Assembly: GCA_016793095.1 (NCBI GenBank) | Contig: JAEUJQ010000032.1 | Location: 1-64,000, forward strand | DNA: 64,000 nt | DNA from: Myxococcaceae bacterium | Lineage (GTDB): Bacteria > Myxococcota > Myxococcia > Myxococcales > Myxococcaceae | Direction of reading: 5' to 3' | The notes under the pieces: model-generated | Told to the model about the DNA's origin: nothing | The model's database searches: none | Seen by the model: only the letters and a program-made list of their open reading frames with translations | Shown here: positions 16,224 through 25,236 of the stretch, piece by piece | Position numbering within the stretch: position 1 is the first letter of the stretch | How the letters are laid out: each line of letters opens with the position of its first letter | Made by a program: the position numbers and the translations under genes

Positions 16224-16834
16224 GCGTCCTCCGCCAACTTGACGACGGAGGCACAGATGCACGCCGGCCCCTCGACTGCCGTGAAGCTGTGCGAGGTGCC
16301 CTGCTCACGGACGTCCACCTCGCCGCGCCAGAACTCCCGCCCGCTCTGGTCGTCGCGGTAGCCGCCCTCGAGCACCAGCACCTGCTCGCGCGCGGCGTGG
16401 GTGTGCATCGGCAACTGCGCGCCCGGCTCGAGGCGCACCACGACGGTGAGGAAGCCTGCCCACCTCGGGCCCGCCTCGACGGGCATCAGGCTGAGCCCCG
16501 GCGCAGGGCCTTCGCCCCACCGCGCCGGCTCGTCGAACGCGTTCACCAGCTCGACCGCCCGCTCCTCCGGAATGTCGAAGTGGGACGCGAGGGCCGGCAC
16601 GAGGTGGGCGAAGCGCTTGCCGCCCTCGAGCGTCCCGCACACCTTCTTCCATGGCTCCTCTGGTGGGCGCAGGCTCATCGTCACCACCGTCATCGACGCC
16701 TCGAGGTCCTGGAGCTGGGCGGCGAGCGCGGGCGACTGCGAGAGGGCAGCCTCGACGCGGGCGCGCTCCTCATCGGAGAGCGTGCCGAGCGCGTACTCGG
16801 CCAGCAGCCCCGCCATCTCGTCGAGTTCACTCAT
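16220..16834 (-). CDS. Cupin-type anti-sigma factor (ChrR/RskA-like)
   Basis: A 204-residue protein. Residues 1-50 (MSELDEMAGLLAEYALGTLSDEERARVEAAL) look like the helical anti-sigma domain of RskA-type proteins and lack the HxxxCxxC zinc site. The C-terminal half is a cupin with MHTHAAREQVLVLEGGY and GTSHSF, giving the HxHxxxE...H metal ligands seen in ChrR. ChrR holds RpoE inactive until singlet oxygen appears, so the cupin may sense an oxidant or ligand. The adjacent ECF gene overlaps it by 4 bp. No membrane segment is present, so the pair is cytoplasmic. Confidence 0.85.
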   Translation of the reverse strand: MSELDEMAGLLAEYALGTLSDEERARVEAALSQSPALAAQLQDLEASMTVVTMSLRPPEEPWKKVCGTLEGGKRFAHLVPALASHFDIPEERAVELVNAFDEPARWGEGPAPGLSLMPVEAGPRWAGFLTVVVRLEPGAQLPMHTHAAREQVLVLEGGYRDDQSGREFWRGEVDVREQGTSHSFTAVEGPACICASVVKLAEDA

Positions 16835-16888
16835 GACTCACCGTCAGCACCTCTTCGGACGAGGCCGTCGAGCGGATTTCGGGCTGCG

Positions 16889-17272
16889 TCAGTTCACGGC
16901 GTGCGGCTGCGCGAGGGCGAACTCGGTGATGCGCGCGTCGAACATCGTGTGGTCGTCGCGCTCGAGCTGGTAGCTCCCACGCATGGTGCCGAACGGCGTG
17001 CGCAGCATCGCCCAGCTCGTGTACTCGAAGCGCTCTCCGGGCCCCAGCCGCGGCTGCTTCCCCACCACGCCTGGCCCTCGCACCTCCTCGACGTGGCCAG
17101 CGGCGTCGGTGATGAGCCAGTGCCTCGTCCGCAAGGTCGCCGCCGAGGCGCCCTCGTTCGAGATGGTGATGGTGTAGGCGAAGGCCCACTGGCCCGCCTC
17201 GGCGTCGGAGCGCTCGGGCCAGAAGTTGACCTTCACCTGCACGCGGATGCCTTCGGTCACGGTGTTCGACAT
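16889..17272 (-). CDS. apaG: ApaG-domain protein
   Basis: A 127-residue ApaG protein, essentially a single fibronectin-III-like domain. Family signatures are AYTITISNEGASAATLRTRHWLITDAAGHVEEVRGPGVVGKQPRLGPGERFEYTS and FGTMRGSY. ApaG is linked genetically to Co/Mg tolerance and to ApaH in enterobacteria; its biochemical role is unclear. Its ATG lies one base from the terC stop, so the two genes form one unit. Confidence 0.94.
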   Translation of the reverse strand: MSNTVTEGIRVQVKVNFWPERSDAEAGQWAFAYTITISNEGASAATLRTRHWLITDAAGHVEEVRGPGVVGKQPRLGPGERFEYTSWAMLRTPFGTMRGSYQLERDDHTMFDARITEFALAQPHAVN

Positions 17273-17273
17273 G

Positions 17274-18278
17274 TCAGTCGCGGGCGCTGGTGGCCGGCTC
17301 GGCCGGCTTCTCGGTGGACGGTGGCTGCGGGGACGCTGCGTCGGCGGGAGGCTTGATGAGGACCGACGACAAGATGGAGACGGCGAGGGTGCCAGCGATG
17401 AAGCCGAGCGAGGTGACGATGAGGGCCACCTCGTGCTGGGCGATGAAGTCGTGGAAGGCGACCTCGACGATCAGCTTGACGCCGACGAACGCGAGGATGA
17501 TGCCGAGCCCCGTCTTCAGGTAGCGGAACTTGTCCATCAACGAGTTGACGAGGAAGAACAGCGAACGCAGCCCGAGGATCGCGCAGGCGTTCGACGAGAA
17601 GACGATGAACGGGTCCTGGCTGATGCTGAGCACCGCGGGGATCGAGTCGAGGGCGAACAGCACGTCCGTGGACTCGACGACGAGCAGCACGAGGAACAGC
17701 GGCGTGAAGTGAAAGCGCCCGTCAGCGCGCGTCGTGAAGCGGTGGTCGTCGGTGTTCGAGGACGAGACCGGCAAGATGCGACGACCCCACCGCAGCACCG
17801 CCAGGTTCTCAGGGTCCACCTCGTCGTCTTCGCTCCCGCTGAACAGCAGCTTCCACGCCGTGAAGAGCAGGAACGCGCCGAAGAAGTACAGCACCCAGTT
17901 GAAGCGGGTGACCAGCGCGGCGCCCAGGAAGATGAGGACGCCACGGAGGACGAAGGCGCCGATGATGCCCCAGCGCAGCAGGCGGTGCTGGGCGACGTCG
18001 CTGACCCGGAAGTACGAGAAGACGACGATGAAGACGAAGAGGTTGTCGACCGAGAGCGCGTACTCGATGACGTAGGCCGTGAGGAACGGCGCCGCGGCCC
18101 GCGCCCCACCGAGCCAGAACAGCACCCCGGCGAACGCGAGCGAGAGGGACACCCACACGCCGGTCCAGATGGCGGCCTTGCGCGGCGAGATGGCCTTCCC
18201 GCCCGAGAGCCGCAGATCGATGACGATGACCGTCATCACGCCCAGCAGGAAGGCTGTCCACAACAGGGGTGTTCCCAA
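17274..18278 (-). CDS. terC: TerC-family membrane protein (Alx-like)
   Basis: A 334-residue polytopic membrane protein with the TerC pattern of acidic residues inside helices: VMTVIVIDLRLSGG, AYVIEYALSVDNLFVFIVVFSYF, LVVESTDVLFALDSIPAVLSISQDPFIVFSSNACAILGLRSLFF. Members are implicated in manganese export or metal loading and tellurite resistance. No yybP-ykoY manganese riboswitch was recognised in the 218-bp upstream gap. It is transcribed ahead of apaG. Confidence 0.93.
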   Translation of the reverse strand: MGTPLLWTAFLLGVMTVIVIDLRLSGGKAISPRKAAIWTGVWVSLSLAFAGVLFWLGGARAAAPFLTAYVIEYALSVDNLFVFIVVFSYFRVSDVAQHRLLRWGIIGAFVLRGVLIFLGAALVTRFNWVLYFFGAFLLFTAWKLLFSGSEDDEVDPENLAVLRWGRRILPVSSSNTDDHRFTTRADGRFHFTPLFLVLLVVESTDVLFALDSIPAVLSISQDPFIVFSSNACAILGLRSLFFLVNSLMDKFRYLKTGLGIILAFVGVKLIVEVAFHDFIAQHEVALIVTSLGFIAGTLAVSILSSVLIKPPADAASPQPPSTEKPAEPATSARD

Positions 18279-18496
18279 GTCGGCGTCCCTTTAGCGCCCC
18301 CGCCCCATCTCGACAAACCCGCCGCGGAACCACTCAAAAAGCACGCGCACCGCGGGGACCTTGCGCCCTGGCGACAGGGGACCCGGGAAGCGCCTCGCGC
18401 GAGCCGCGACGACGGCGGGCTCCTTCAGAGCGCCCTGCCCGTCCAGGCCCTGGCCGATGCTCGCGGCGCGGGGCGTTGGGGGGCAGACTGCCCGCC

Positions 18497-19108
18497 ATGC
18501 TGAGCCTCGTCATCGCCCTCGTCGTCCTCGCGCCGGATGCCGGCGTGTCGCTCAAGCCCACCCCGGCCGGTCCCGACGCCGGAATGAAGGCGCCCGCTGA
18601 CGCCGGCGCACCAGAGGCCGAGGTGGCGAAGGTGAAGGACCAGGTGTCGGACCTCACGCTCCGCACCAGCGAGAACCTCACGGCCCTCAAGAAGCGGCTG
18701 AGCGATGTCGAGGCGAAGGCCCTCGCGCTCGAGACCAGGACCGCGGCGCTCGAGGCGAAGCTCAGGGACGCGACGGAGCGCGCGGCGCAGCTCGACCAGA
18801 CGCGCGACGAGCTCGCGTCCTTGAAGCGTCAGGTGAACGAGCGTGAAGACGAGCGCCGTCGCGCCCTCGAGACGAGGCAGCGCTTCGACACCGCGACGCG
18901 CGGGCTGGTGACCGCGGACCAGCAGCTCTCCTCGGGCTCCCAGGCCTCGGTGAACGAGCAGCTGCGGCAGGCCGAGGCGACCTACACCGGGCTCGCGCAG
19001 CAGTACGTGCAGGCGGCCCGCACCGCCCTCGGCAACAACGACCTCGCCACCGCGCGGCGCATGCTGCTGCTCGCCGTGCTGGAGGCCCAGCTCTCCCGTC
19101 AGCAGTAG
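18497..19108 (+). CDS. Exported coiled-coil protein
   Basis: A 203-residue protein. A short hydrophobic start (MLSLVIALVVLAPDAGVSLKP) is probably a signal peptide, followed by an Ala/Pro/Asp-rich spacer (DAG repeats). A long heptad coiled coil covers about residues 45-130 (LTALKKRLSDVEAKALALETRTAALEAKLRDATERAAQLD). The C-terminal region resembles a helical tetratricopeptide-like hairpin (LRQAEATYTGLAQQYVQAARTALGNNDLATARRMLLLAVLEAQL). Probably periplasmic. The ATG at 18497 places the hydrophobic segment first. It converges with the amidotransferase gene, with only 4 bp between stops. Confidence 0.75.
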   Translation: MLSLVIALVVLAPDAGVSLKPTPAGPDAGMKAPADAGAPEAEVAKVKDQVSDLTLRTSENLTALKKRLSDVEAKALALETRTAALEAKLRDATERAAQLDQTRDELASLKRQVNEREDERRRALETRQRFDTATRGLVTADQQLSSGSQASVNEQLRQAEATYTGLAQQYVQAARTALGNNDLATARRMLLLAVLEAQLSRQQ

Positions 19109-19112
19109 CCCG

Positions 19113-19808
19113 TCAGAAGCGCGTCACGAAGTTGCGCAGCACGCGCGCGCCCCACGGCGAGTCCACGGCGCCCGCGTCGAGGCGGGCGCGGGCCGCTCCG
19201 TCGAGGCTCTTCTCGTTGGCGATGCAGAAGCGAATCGACGCAGCGTTCATCTCGGGGTGAAACTGAACGCCGCGCACCCGGGCGCCGAAAGCGAACGCCT
19301 GCACCGCGCTGGCCTCGTTGGTCGCGAGCAGGCAGACGGTTTCAGGCAAGCGCGCCGCCTCGTCGAAGTGCGTCGCCTGCACCTCGAGCTGCTCCGGAGC
19401 CCCGTCGAAGAGCGGGTCTCCTCGGCCTTCGGACGTGAGCGCCACCGTCACCGTGCCGAGCTCGAGGCCACGTGGGTTGCGCCGCACCGTCGCGCCCAGC
19501 CGCCACGCGAGCAGCTGGTGCCCGAAGCACACGCCCAGCACCGGCACGCCCTGCTCGGCGGCGTTCAGCATCGCGTCGGCAGCGGCCTCCATCCACGGGG
19601 CCGGCGCCGTCACGGAGAGGGGCGAGCCCGTCATGATGATGGCGTCGAAGCCGCGCAGCCCCGGCACGCGCTCGCCCGCGTGCAGCTCGACCGGGTGCAT
19701 CGTCGCGAGCGGGGCGACCGCTTCTTCGAACCACTGCTCGTAGTCGCCGAGCAGCGCGCGAGAGCTCGTCACTCCCGGCTTGAGCAACAGCACCCGCTTC
19801 AGCGGCAT
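19113..19808 (-). CDS. Class I glutamine amidotransferase-like protein
   Basis: A 231-residue protein of the GMP-synthase-type class I amidotransferase fold. The triad is visible: Cys in VPVLGVCFGHQLLA, and His-Glu in RGVQFHPEMNAASI. FDAIIMTGSPLSV provides the oxyanion-strand motif. Stand-alone members hydrolyse gamma-glutamyl substrates or serve uncharacterised partners. The ATG at 19806-19808 (MPLKRVLLL) is preferred to a GTG 12 bp upstream. No synthase partner is adjacent, so the substrate is open. Confidence 0.85.
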   Translation of the reverse strand: MPLKRVLLLKPGVTSSRALLGDYEQWFEEAVAPLATMHPVELHAGERVPGLRGFDAIIMTGSPLSVTAPAPWMEAAADAMLNAAEQGVPVLGVCFGHQLLAWRLGATVRRNPRGLELGTVTVALTSEGRGDPLFDGAPEQLEVQATHFDEAARLPETVCLLATNEASAVQAFAFGARVRGVQFHPEMNAASIRFCIANEKSLDGAARARLDAGAVDSPWGARVLRNFVTRF

Positions 19809-19843
19809 GTCACGGTCCACCAGGCAGACATGAACGGGCTCGA

Positions 19844-19881
19844 GAAAAGAAAAAGGCCCGCCAGTCGTCGGCGGGCCCTTT
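19844..19881 (-). terminator. Intrinsic terminator after the SWIB gene
   Basis: GGCCCGCC (19855-19862) pairs with GGCGGGCC (19870-19877) around a 7-nt loop. Read on the minus strand, the stem is followed by TTTTTCTTTTC, a good U-tract, 33 bp after the SWIB stop. It also separates the SWIB gene from the following amidotransferase. Confidence 0.85.
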
Positions 19882-19913
19882 CGAGAGGCTCCTTGCGGAG
19901 CTGGTCTCGTGAA

Positions 19914-20198
19914 TCAGTCCTGCTTGAGGTGCTTGTTCACCAGCTTGGTCATCTCGAACATGTTGACGACCTTCTTGCCGCCGAAGACCTTCTTCAGCGC
20001 GTCGTCCGCGTTGATGTTGCGGCGGTTCTTGTCGTCCTGCAGCTTGTTCTTCTTGATGTACTGCCAGAGCTTGCTGGTGACTTCCGTGCGCTTCATCTGC
20101 TTGGTGCTCCCCAGAACGACGGCGAGCTCGGCAGACGGAGTGACGGGCGGCATCTCGGGCGGCTTACGCTTCGACTTCGTGGCTTTCTTGGCGGCCAT
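19914..20198 (-). CDS. SWIB/MDM2-domain protein
   Basis: A 94-residue protein: a short basic tail (MAAKKATKSKRKPPE) and then a single SWIB domain (SAELAVVLGSTKQMKRTEVTSKLWQYIKKNKLQDDKNRRNINADDALKKVFGGKKVVNMFEMTKLVNKHL). SWIB domains are best known from eukaryotic chromatin remodellers, and small stand-alone copies occur in chlamydiae and some proteobacteria/Myxococcota. The basic tail suggests nucleic-acid binding. ATG 20198 follows GGGGAGGAG eight bases upstream. A strong terminator follows, so it is monocistronic. Confidence 0.92.
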   Translation of the reverse strand: MAAKKATKSKRKPPEMPPVTPSAELAVVLGSTKQMKRTEVTSKLWQYIKKNKLQDDKNRRNINADDALKKVFGGKKVVNMFEMTKLVNKHLKQD

Positions 20199-20328
20199 TT
20201 CGGTTTGTCTCCTCCCCTCAAGGGGACCAGTAACGGTTCCTTTCCTCAGAACCGGCGGCACGAGCTAACACGTCGCCCGAGAGAAAACAGCCCCTCGTTG
20301 CATTTCTTTCGAGGGAAAGTGCCGACCC

Positions 20329-21303
20329 ATGCGTGTCCTCATCACCGGCGCCAACGGCTTCGTCGGCTCCTGGCTGGCCTCGTTCCTCGCCGAGCGGAGG
20401 CACCAGGTGCGCTGCCTCGTGAGAGAGGGCAGCGACCGGAGCGCCCTGTCGCACCCCGACGTCACGGTGGTGCCGGGCGACGTCACCCAGCCAGAGAGCC
20501 TCGGCCCTGCGCTCGAGGGCGTCGAGGTCTGTTACCACCTGGCTGGAATCCGGAGGGGCAGCAGCCGGGACGACTTCTTCCGGGTGAACGCCGAGGGCAC
20601 CCGGCTGGTGGCCGAGGCCATGGTGCGGACGGGAGGTCGGCGGCTGGTGCTGTGCGGCTCGCTCGCCGCGTCAGGCCCGTCGCTCTCGGGGCGGCCGCGC
20701 CGGGAGGAGGACCCGTTCGCGCCCGAGGAGTGGTACGGCGAGTCGAAGGCCGAGGCCGAGCGCCTGCTCTTCTCCTTCAAGGACCGGCTCGAGGTGACGA
20801 GCTGCCGGCCGGCGCGGGTCTCCGGGCCCGGCGACCACGAGAACCTCACCTTCTTCAAGCTGGTGCAGCGCGGCGTCATCTTGAAGCTGCTGGGGCCCGA
20901 GCGCCGCATCTCGTTCGTCGACGTCGAGGACGTGGTGGAGCAGCTCGTGCTGCAGGGGGAGCGCCCCGAGGCGGTGGGCGAGGCCTTCTTCTGCGCGTCG
21001 GGCCAGACCGAGACGCTCGAGTCGCTGATGCGCTTCATCGCCGAGGTGCTGGGGCTCGACGCCCGCGTGGTGCCGGTGCCCGAGCGCCTGCTCGAAGGCA
21101 CGGGCGCGGTGGCGGACCTGGTGTCCACGCTCACGGGGAAGAAGCTGCCCATCAACCGCAAGCTGGCGCGCCAGCTGCTCGCCCCCGGGTGGACCTGCTC
21201 GACGGACAAGGCGACGCGGCTGCTCGGCTTCACCGCGAAGCGCAGCGTGCGGGACTCGGTGCGCCGGTCGGGCCTGTGGTACCGCGAGCACGGGTGGCTC
21301 TGA
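20329..21303 (+). CDS. Extended SDR NAD-dependent epimerase/dehydratase
   Basis: A 324-residue extended short-chain dehydrogenase. The NAD site is MRVLITGANGFVGSWLASFLAERRHQVRCLVR. The catalytic Tyr-Lys is in EEWYGESKAEAERLL, with an upstream Ser region (VLCGSLAASG). The layout resembles 3-beta-hydroxysteroid dehydrogenase/epimerase-like members. It begins a run of four plus-strand genes (SDR, HAD, E2-like, LarA-like) separated by 29-136 bp. Substrate unknown. Confidence 0.88.
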   Translation: MRVLITGANGFVGSWLASFLAERRHQVRCLVREGSDRSALSHPDVTVVPGDVTQPESLGPALEGVEVCYHLAGIRRGSSRDDFFRVNAEGTRLVAEAMVRTGGRRLVLCGSLAASGPSLSGRPRREEDPFAPEEWYGESKAEAERLLFSFKDRLEVTSCRPARVSGPGDHENLTFFKLVQRGVILKLLGPERRISFVDVEDVVEQLVLQGERPEAVGEAFFCASGQTETLESLMRFIAEVLGLDARVVPVPERLLEGTGAVADLVSTLTGKKLPINRKLARQLLAPGWTCSTDKATRLLGFTAKRSVRDSVRRSGLWYREHGWL

Positions 21304-21332
21304 GCGCCGCCTGTGCTAGGCGTCCCCCCCGC

Positions 21333-22043
21333 ATGAAGCACGAGCACGCGATGACGAGTCCCTCCGAGGCCCCGAAGAAGGCGGGCAAGGCGGCCTTCTT
21401 CGACGTCGACGGCACCCTCATCAGCACCAACGTCGTGCACGCCTACGGCTTCTACGCGATGAACACGGGGAACTACCTGGGCATCGCGAAGCGCTCCCTG
21501 TCCACCCTGGTGAACCTGCCCGTGTTCGGCGTGCTCAACCTCGTCGACCGGAAGATCTTCAACGAGTACTTCTACCGGCAGTACGAGGGCCTCTCGGAAG
21601 ACCGGCTCTTCACCCTGAGCCGCGACCTCTTCACCGACGTCATCAAGCCCGCCATCTTTCCCCGCGCGCAGGACCTCATCGACCAGGCGCGGCGGGCGGG
21701 CTGCAAGGTGGTGCTCATCACCGGCGCGCTCGACTTCACGATGCAGCCCCTGGCGCGACACCTCGGCGCTGACGACCTCATCGCCAACCGCATGCAGTTC
21801 GTCGGAGGCTTCGCCACCGGCAAGGTGATTCCGCCCATCATCGAGGGCGCCAACAAGGCCAACGTCATTCGCGAGTACTGCGAGGCGCACGACATCTCGC
21901 TGGTGAAGAGCTTCGCCTACTCCGACTCGGCCAGTGACTACGCGATGCTCACCGCCGTCGGGCGGCCCACCGCGGTGAACCCGGACCTGCGCCTGAGGGC
22001 GCTCGCGCGCAGCTACAACTGGCCCGTGCTCGACCTGCGGTAG
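21333..22043 (+). CDS. HAD-superfamily IB hydrolase
   Basis: A 236-residue haloacid dehalogenase-type phosphatase. Motif I is AAFFDVDGTLISTN, motif II is VVLITGALDF, and motif III/IV is KVIPPII...VKSFAYSDSASDYAMLTAVGRPTAVNPD, as in SerB/CicA-type subfamily IB enzymes. It is expected to remove phosphate from a small metabolite or lipid. It lies 29 bp after the SDR gene and is probably in the same operon. Confidence 0.88.
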   Translation: MKHEHAMTSPSEAPKKAGKAAFFDVDGTLISTNVVHAYGFYAMNTGNYLGIAKRSLSTLVNLPVFGVLNLVDRKIFNEYFYRQYEGLSEDRLFTLSRDLFTDVIKPAIFPRAQDLIDQARRAGCKVVLITGALDFTMQPLARHLGADDLIANRMQFVGGFATGKVIPPIIEGANKANVIREYCEAHDISLVKSFAYSDSASDYAMLTAVGRPTAVNPDLRLRALARSYNWPVLDLR

Positions 22044-22179
22044 TCACGCCCCCCGTTCGACGGTACCCGACCTGCACACTGCCTCGGCGCACGTGCAGCG
22101 GCTTGCACACCGTGGCGGGGTCCAACCCATTGAACTCAGAGGAGTCTCGACCGGCACACCGCCTGCTCTGGGGTGGTGC

Positions 22180-23022
22180 ATGCTCTTCACCCGACCCGAC
22201 GCGAAGCGCTGCACCGACGTGAACCCCAGCCGCGCCATCATGCCGTTCCTGATGCCGACGCGCACCGAGTCAACAGTGCAGTTCGAGCAGGAGCTCGACC
22301 TGACGAAGACGCAGGCCTTCGTCGACCGCTGGAACGAGGCGCACCCCGAGCAGCGCATCACCGTCTTCCACGTCTTCCTCTCGGCCCTGGCGTGGAGCTT
22401 CGAGGAGTGGCCCCGCCTCAACCGCTTCGTCTCGGGCGGGCGGCTCTGGCAGCGCGACGGCGTCTACGTCAGCTTCGCGGCGAAGAAGAAGAAGGCGAAC
22501 GGCTCGCCCCTCGTCGTCGTCAAGCGCCGCGTGGACACGGTGAAGTCCTTCACCGAGCTGGTGTCCCTCACGCACGCGGACGTGAAGGCGGGCCGCAGCG
22601 AGAAGAAGTCGAGCCAGGACAAGGAGCTCGACCTGCTCACGATGCTCCCGGCGTTCCTCCTCGGCCTGGTGGTGAAGCTCGTGAGGCTGGCCGACCGCTG
22701 GAACCTGCTGCCCCGGAAGTTCGTCGATCACGACCCGCTCTTCACCAGCATCTTCGTGGCGAACCTGGGCAGCGTGGGCCTCGAGAGCGCGTACCACCAC
22801 CTCTACGAGTACGGGAACTGCCCCTTCTTCGCCGCGCTCGGCCGCTCGAAGACGGTGCTGACGCCCGAGGGCCCGAAGCTGGTCTGCAGCGTGAAGTACA
22901 CCTTCGACGAGCGCATCGAGGACGGCCTGTACTGCGCCCACGCGCTCGAGTCGGTGAAGGCCCGCGTCGAGAACCCCGAGACGATGGCCGAGGTCGAGCC
23001 CCGGCTCGCCGAGGCCGCCTGA
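22180..23022 (+). CDS. 2-oxoacid dehydrogenase E2-like acyltransferase catalytic domain
   Basis: A 280-residue protein made of a catalytic-like CAT/E2 domain only, without lipoyl or subunit-binding domains. MPFLMPTRTESTVQFEQELDLTKTQAFVDRWNE and ITVFHVFLSALAWSF fit the domain start, and the C-terminal VKYTFDERIEDGLYCAHAL takes the place of the usual DHRxxDG active-site segment. The catalytic His of HxxxDG is not conserved at that spot, so acyl transfer from CoA is uncertain. ATG 22180 is the first plausible start. It sits in the SDR-HAD-LarA-like run. Confidence 0.72.
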   Translation: MLFTRPDAKRCTDVNPSRAIMPFLMPTRTESTVQFEQELDLTKTQAFVDRWNEAHPEQRITVFHVFLSALAWSFEEWPRLNRFVSGGRLWQRDGVYVSFAAKKKKANGSPLVVVKRRVDTVKSFTELVSLTHADVKAGRSEKKSSQDKELDLLTMLPAFLLGLVVKLVRLADRWNLLPRKFVDHDPLFTSIFVANLGSVGLESAYHHLYEYGNCPFFAALGRSKTVLTPEGPKLVCSVKYTFDERIEDGLYCAHALESVKARVENPETMAEVEPRLAEAA

Positions 23023-23079
23023 ACTTCCCCGAGTGTCTGCTTGACCTGCCCAGCCCGCGCGGCCAAAAGCCAGCGGGCG

Positions 23080-24693
23080 ATGCGCCCCCTGAAGACCCTC
23101 AAGAAGCTCTACGACGACGAGAGCCACATCATCACCACCGAGAAGGGCAGCCCGCCGCGGGTGATGTTCTACGGTGAGGACTTCTGGGTCGAGGATCTGC
23201 CGGTCGGCACCCGCGTCATCTGCGCCAGGCCGCCGCTCGAGGGCGTGCCCAACCTGAAGGCCGCCATCCGCTACGCCATCAACCACCCCGAGGGCATGGA
23301 CCCGCTCCACGCCCTCTTGAAGCCGGGCATGAAGGTGACGGTGGCGCTCGACGACATCTCGCTGCCGCTGCCGCCGATGAAGACGCCCGACGTGCGCCAG
23401 GCGGTGCTCGAGATCGTGCTCGAGCTGCTGGCCGACTCCGGCGTGGACGACGTGCACCTCGTCATCGCGAACGCGCTCCACCGGCGCATGACCGAGGCCG
23501 AGATGAAGCGCATGGTGGGCCAGACCATCTTCGACGCCTACTACCCCGACCGCTACTACAACCACGACGCCGAGGACCCCGACGGCATCGTCGAGCTCGA
23601 GCGCACCAGCCACAACGAGGTCGTCGCCATCAACCGGCGCGCCGCCGAGTCCGACCTCGTCATCTACGTCAACATCAACCTCGTCCCCATGGACGGCGGC
23701 CACAAGTCGGTCGGCACGGGGCTCACCAACTACGAGTCGCTGCGCGCGCACCACAACCCGCAGACGATCCGTGACTCCGACTCGTACATGGAGCCGGGCC
23801 GCAGCCAGCTGCACCGCTCCACCGAGCGCATCGGCCGCGTCATCGACCAGCACTGCAAGGTCTTCCACATCGAGACCACCATCAACAACCGCATGTTCGA
23901 GGAGCCGGTCGGCTTCCTGATGAAGAAGGAAGAGGACTTCACCGAGTTCGACCGCCTCAAGCTGCAGTCGTTCAAATACGCGCTGTCGAAGATGCCGCGC
24001 GCGCTGAAGCGGAAGATGTTCTTCAACATCTACGCGCCCTACGAGGTGACGGGCGTGTTCGCGGGCGCCACCGAGCCCACGCACCAGAAGACGCTCGAGA
24101 TGTCGTGGAAGCAGTACTCGGTGCCTGTGCAGGGGCAGAGCGACATCGTCATCTTCGGCATGCCCTACGTGTCGCCCTACAACGTGAACTCCATTCTGAA
24201 CCCGCTGCTGGTCCAGGTGATGGCGCTCGGGTACCTCTACAACCTGAACCGCGGCGTGCCGCTGGTGAAGAAGGGCGGCGTCATCATCTTCACGCACCCC
24301 TGCTACGACGAGTTCGACCCCGAGCACCACGCGCCGTACATCGAGTTCTTCAACCGCCTGCTGCCCGAGACGCGCGACGCGGTGAAGCTCGAGCACAAGT
24401 ACGAGCGGGAGTTCGCGAAGAACCCGTCGTACGTGCACCTCTACCGCAAGGGCCACGCGTACCACGGCGCCCACCCCTTCTACATGTGGTACTGGGGCGA
24501 GAACGGCCGCCAGCACGTCGGCAAGGTGATCGCGGCCGGGGCCGAGAACAACCACGTGCCCGCCATCATGGGCTGGGACCGCACCGACACGCTGAGCGAA
24601 GCCATCGAAGAGGCGCGCGGCTTCATGGGGCGCGGCGCGTCCATCAGCTTCGTGAAGATTCCCCCCATCCTCCAGACCGACGTCCGCCTCTGA
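23080..24693 (+). CDS. LarA-like (DUF2088) nickel-pincer family protein
   Basis: A 537-residue protein. The N-terminal ~300 residues match the lactate racemase LarA N-domain: [26 protein letters not shown] (His134, equivalent to a catalytic His), and [17 protein letters not shown], where Lys209 falls at the position used by LarA to attach the nickel pincer nucleotide. The C-terminal half is longer than in LarA. Likely reaction: hydride-transfer racemisation or epimerisation of a hydroxy acid, but the substrate is unknown. A LarB homologue at 62344 could supply the cofactor precursor. ATG 23080 gives [10 protein letters not shown]. Confidence 0.78.
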   Translation: MRPLKTLKKLYDDESHIITTEKGSPPRVMFYGEDFWVEDLPVGTRVICARPPLEGVPNLKAAIRYAINHPEGMDPLHALLKPGMKVTVALDDISLPLPPMKTPDVRQAVLEIVLELLADSGVDDVHLVIANALHRRMTEAEMKRMVGQTIFDAYYPDRYYNHDAEDPDGIVELERTSHNEVVAINRRAAESDLVIYVNINLVPMDGGHKSVGTGLTNYESLRAHHNPQTIRDSDSYMEPGRSQLHRSTERIGRVIDQHCKVFHIETTINNRMFEEPVGFLMKKEEDFTEFDRLKLQSFKYALSKMPRALKRKMFFNIYAPYEVTGVFAGATEPTHQKTLEMSWKQYSVPVQGQSDIVIFGMPYVSPYNVNSILNPLLVQVMALGYLYNLNRGVPLVKKGGVIIFTHPCYDEFDPEHHAPYIEFFNRLLPETRDAVKLEHKYEREFAKNPSYVHLYRKGHAYHGAHPFYMWYWGENGRQHVGKVIAAGAENNHVPAIMGWDRTDTLSEAIEEARGFMGRGASISFVKIPPILQTDVRL

Positions 24694-24701
24694 CAGCGAG
24701 C

Positions 24702-25145
24702 ATGGTTCCCCTCTTCGAGCGACGACCTGACCTCGAGCGTGCCGGCGTCATTCGCGTGTGGCTCTTCGACGACTCGGCGACGATGGTCGATCAGTGCCTC
24801 GGGCCGTCGATGAACGACGAGGTCGTCTCGTTCATCACGGGCGAGGTCGAGGCCGAGCTGCAACGGCGGTGGATCTCGAAGGGCCGAGCGGTTCGTTACC
24901 TCCACGACTGGCGCAGCATCACGACCTACGAGGCCCACGGCCGCGAGCGCCTCATCGAGTGGGGCAAGGTGTCGAAGGCCCATACGGCCGAGGCCGCCAT
25001 CTGCCTGTCTCGCAGCGCCTCGGCGTTCATCCGCATCGCGGCCGTGACCGGCGTTGCCGTGCTGCGCATGCTGCGGATCCCCATCTCGGTCGTGGACGAC
25101 CTCGAGCCGTTGCTCGCCCCGCTCCGCAGCCGCCGCGCCGGCTGA
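24702..25145 (+). CDS. Hypothetical protein, STAS/SpoIIAA-like pattern
   Basis: A 147-residue soluble protein beginning MVPLFERRPDLERAGVIRVWLFDDSATMVDQ. It alternates strands and helices, with the distinctive segment FITGEVEAELQRRWISKGRAVRYLHDWRSITTYEAHGRERLIEWGKV and a hydrophobic helix (FIRIAAVTGVAVLRMLRIPISVVDDLEPLLAPL). The pattern recalls SpoIIAA/STAS-like proteins, but I do not recognise the family. It begins 8 bp after the LarA-like stop and is likely cotranscribed. Confidence 0.65.
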   Translation: MVPLFERRPDLERAGVIRVWLFDDSATMVDQCLGPSMNDEVVSFITGEVEAELQRRWISKGRAVRYLHDWRSITTYEAHGRERLIEWGKVSKAHTAEAAICLSRSASAFIRIAAVTGVAVLRMLRIPISVVDDLEPLLAPLRSRRAG

Positions 25146-25236
25146 CTCGCAACCTCGCGACGCCGGAGCCCGAAACACGACGACCCCACCCGACGTCGGT
25201 GAGGTCGCAAGGCCCTGCAGGTGACCCCCACACGCC

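Noticed and set aside
18279-18496. Manganese (yybP-ykoY) riboswitch before terC.
   Set aside because: No recognisable conserved loops were found in the 218-bp gap by eye; a covariance search would be needed to be certain.
19257-21332. A 928-residue plus-strand ORF.
   Set aside because: Its first two thirds are antisense or out-of-frame to the amidotransferase, SWIB and SDR genes. Only the last part, from ATG 21333, is real (the HAD hydrolase).
22270-24555. A 761-residue minus-strand ORF opposite the E2-like and LarA-like genes.
   Set aside because: Composition is His/Val/Arg/Leu-rich shadow coding from the GC-rich third codon position; the plus strand has clear family motifs.
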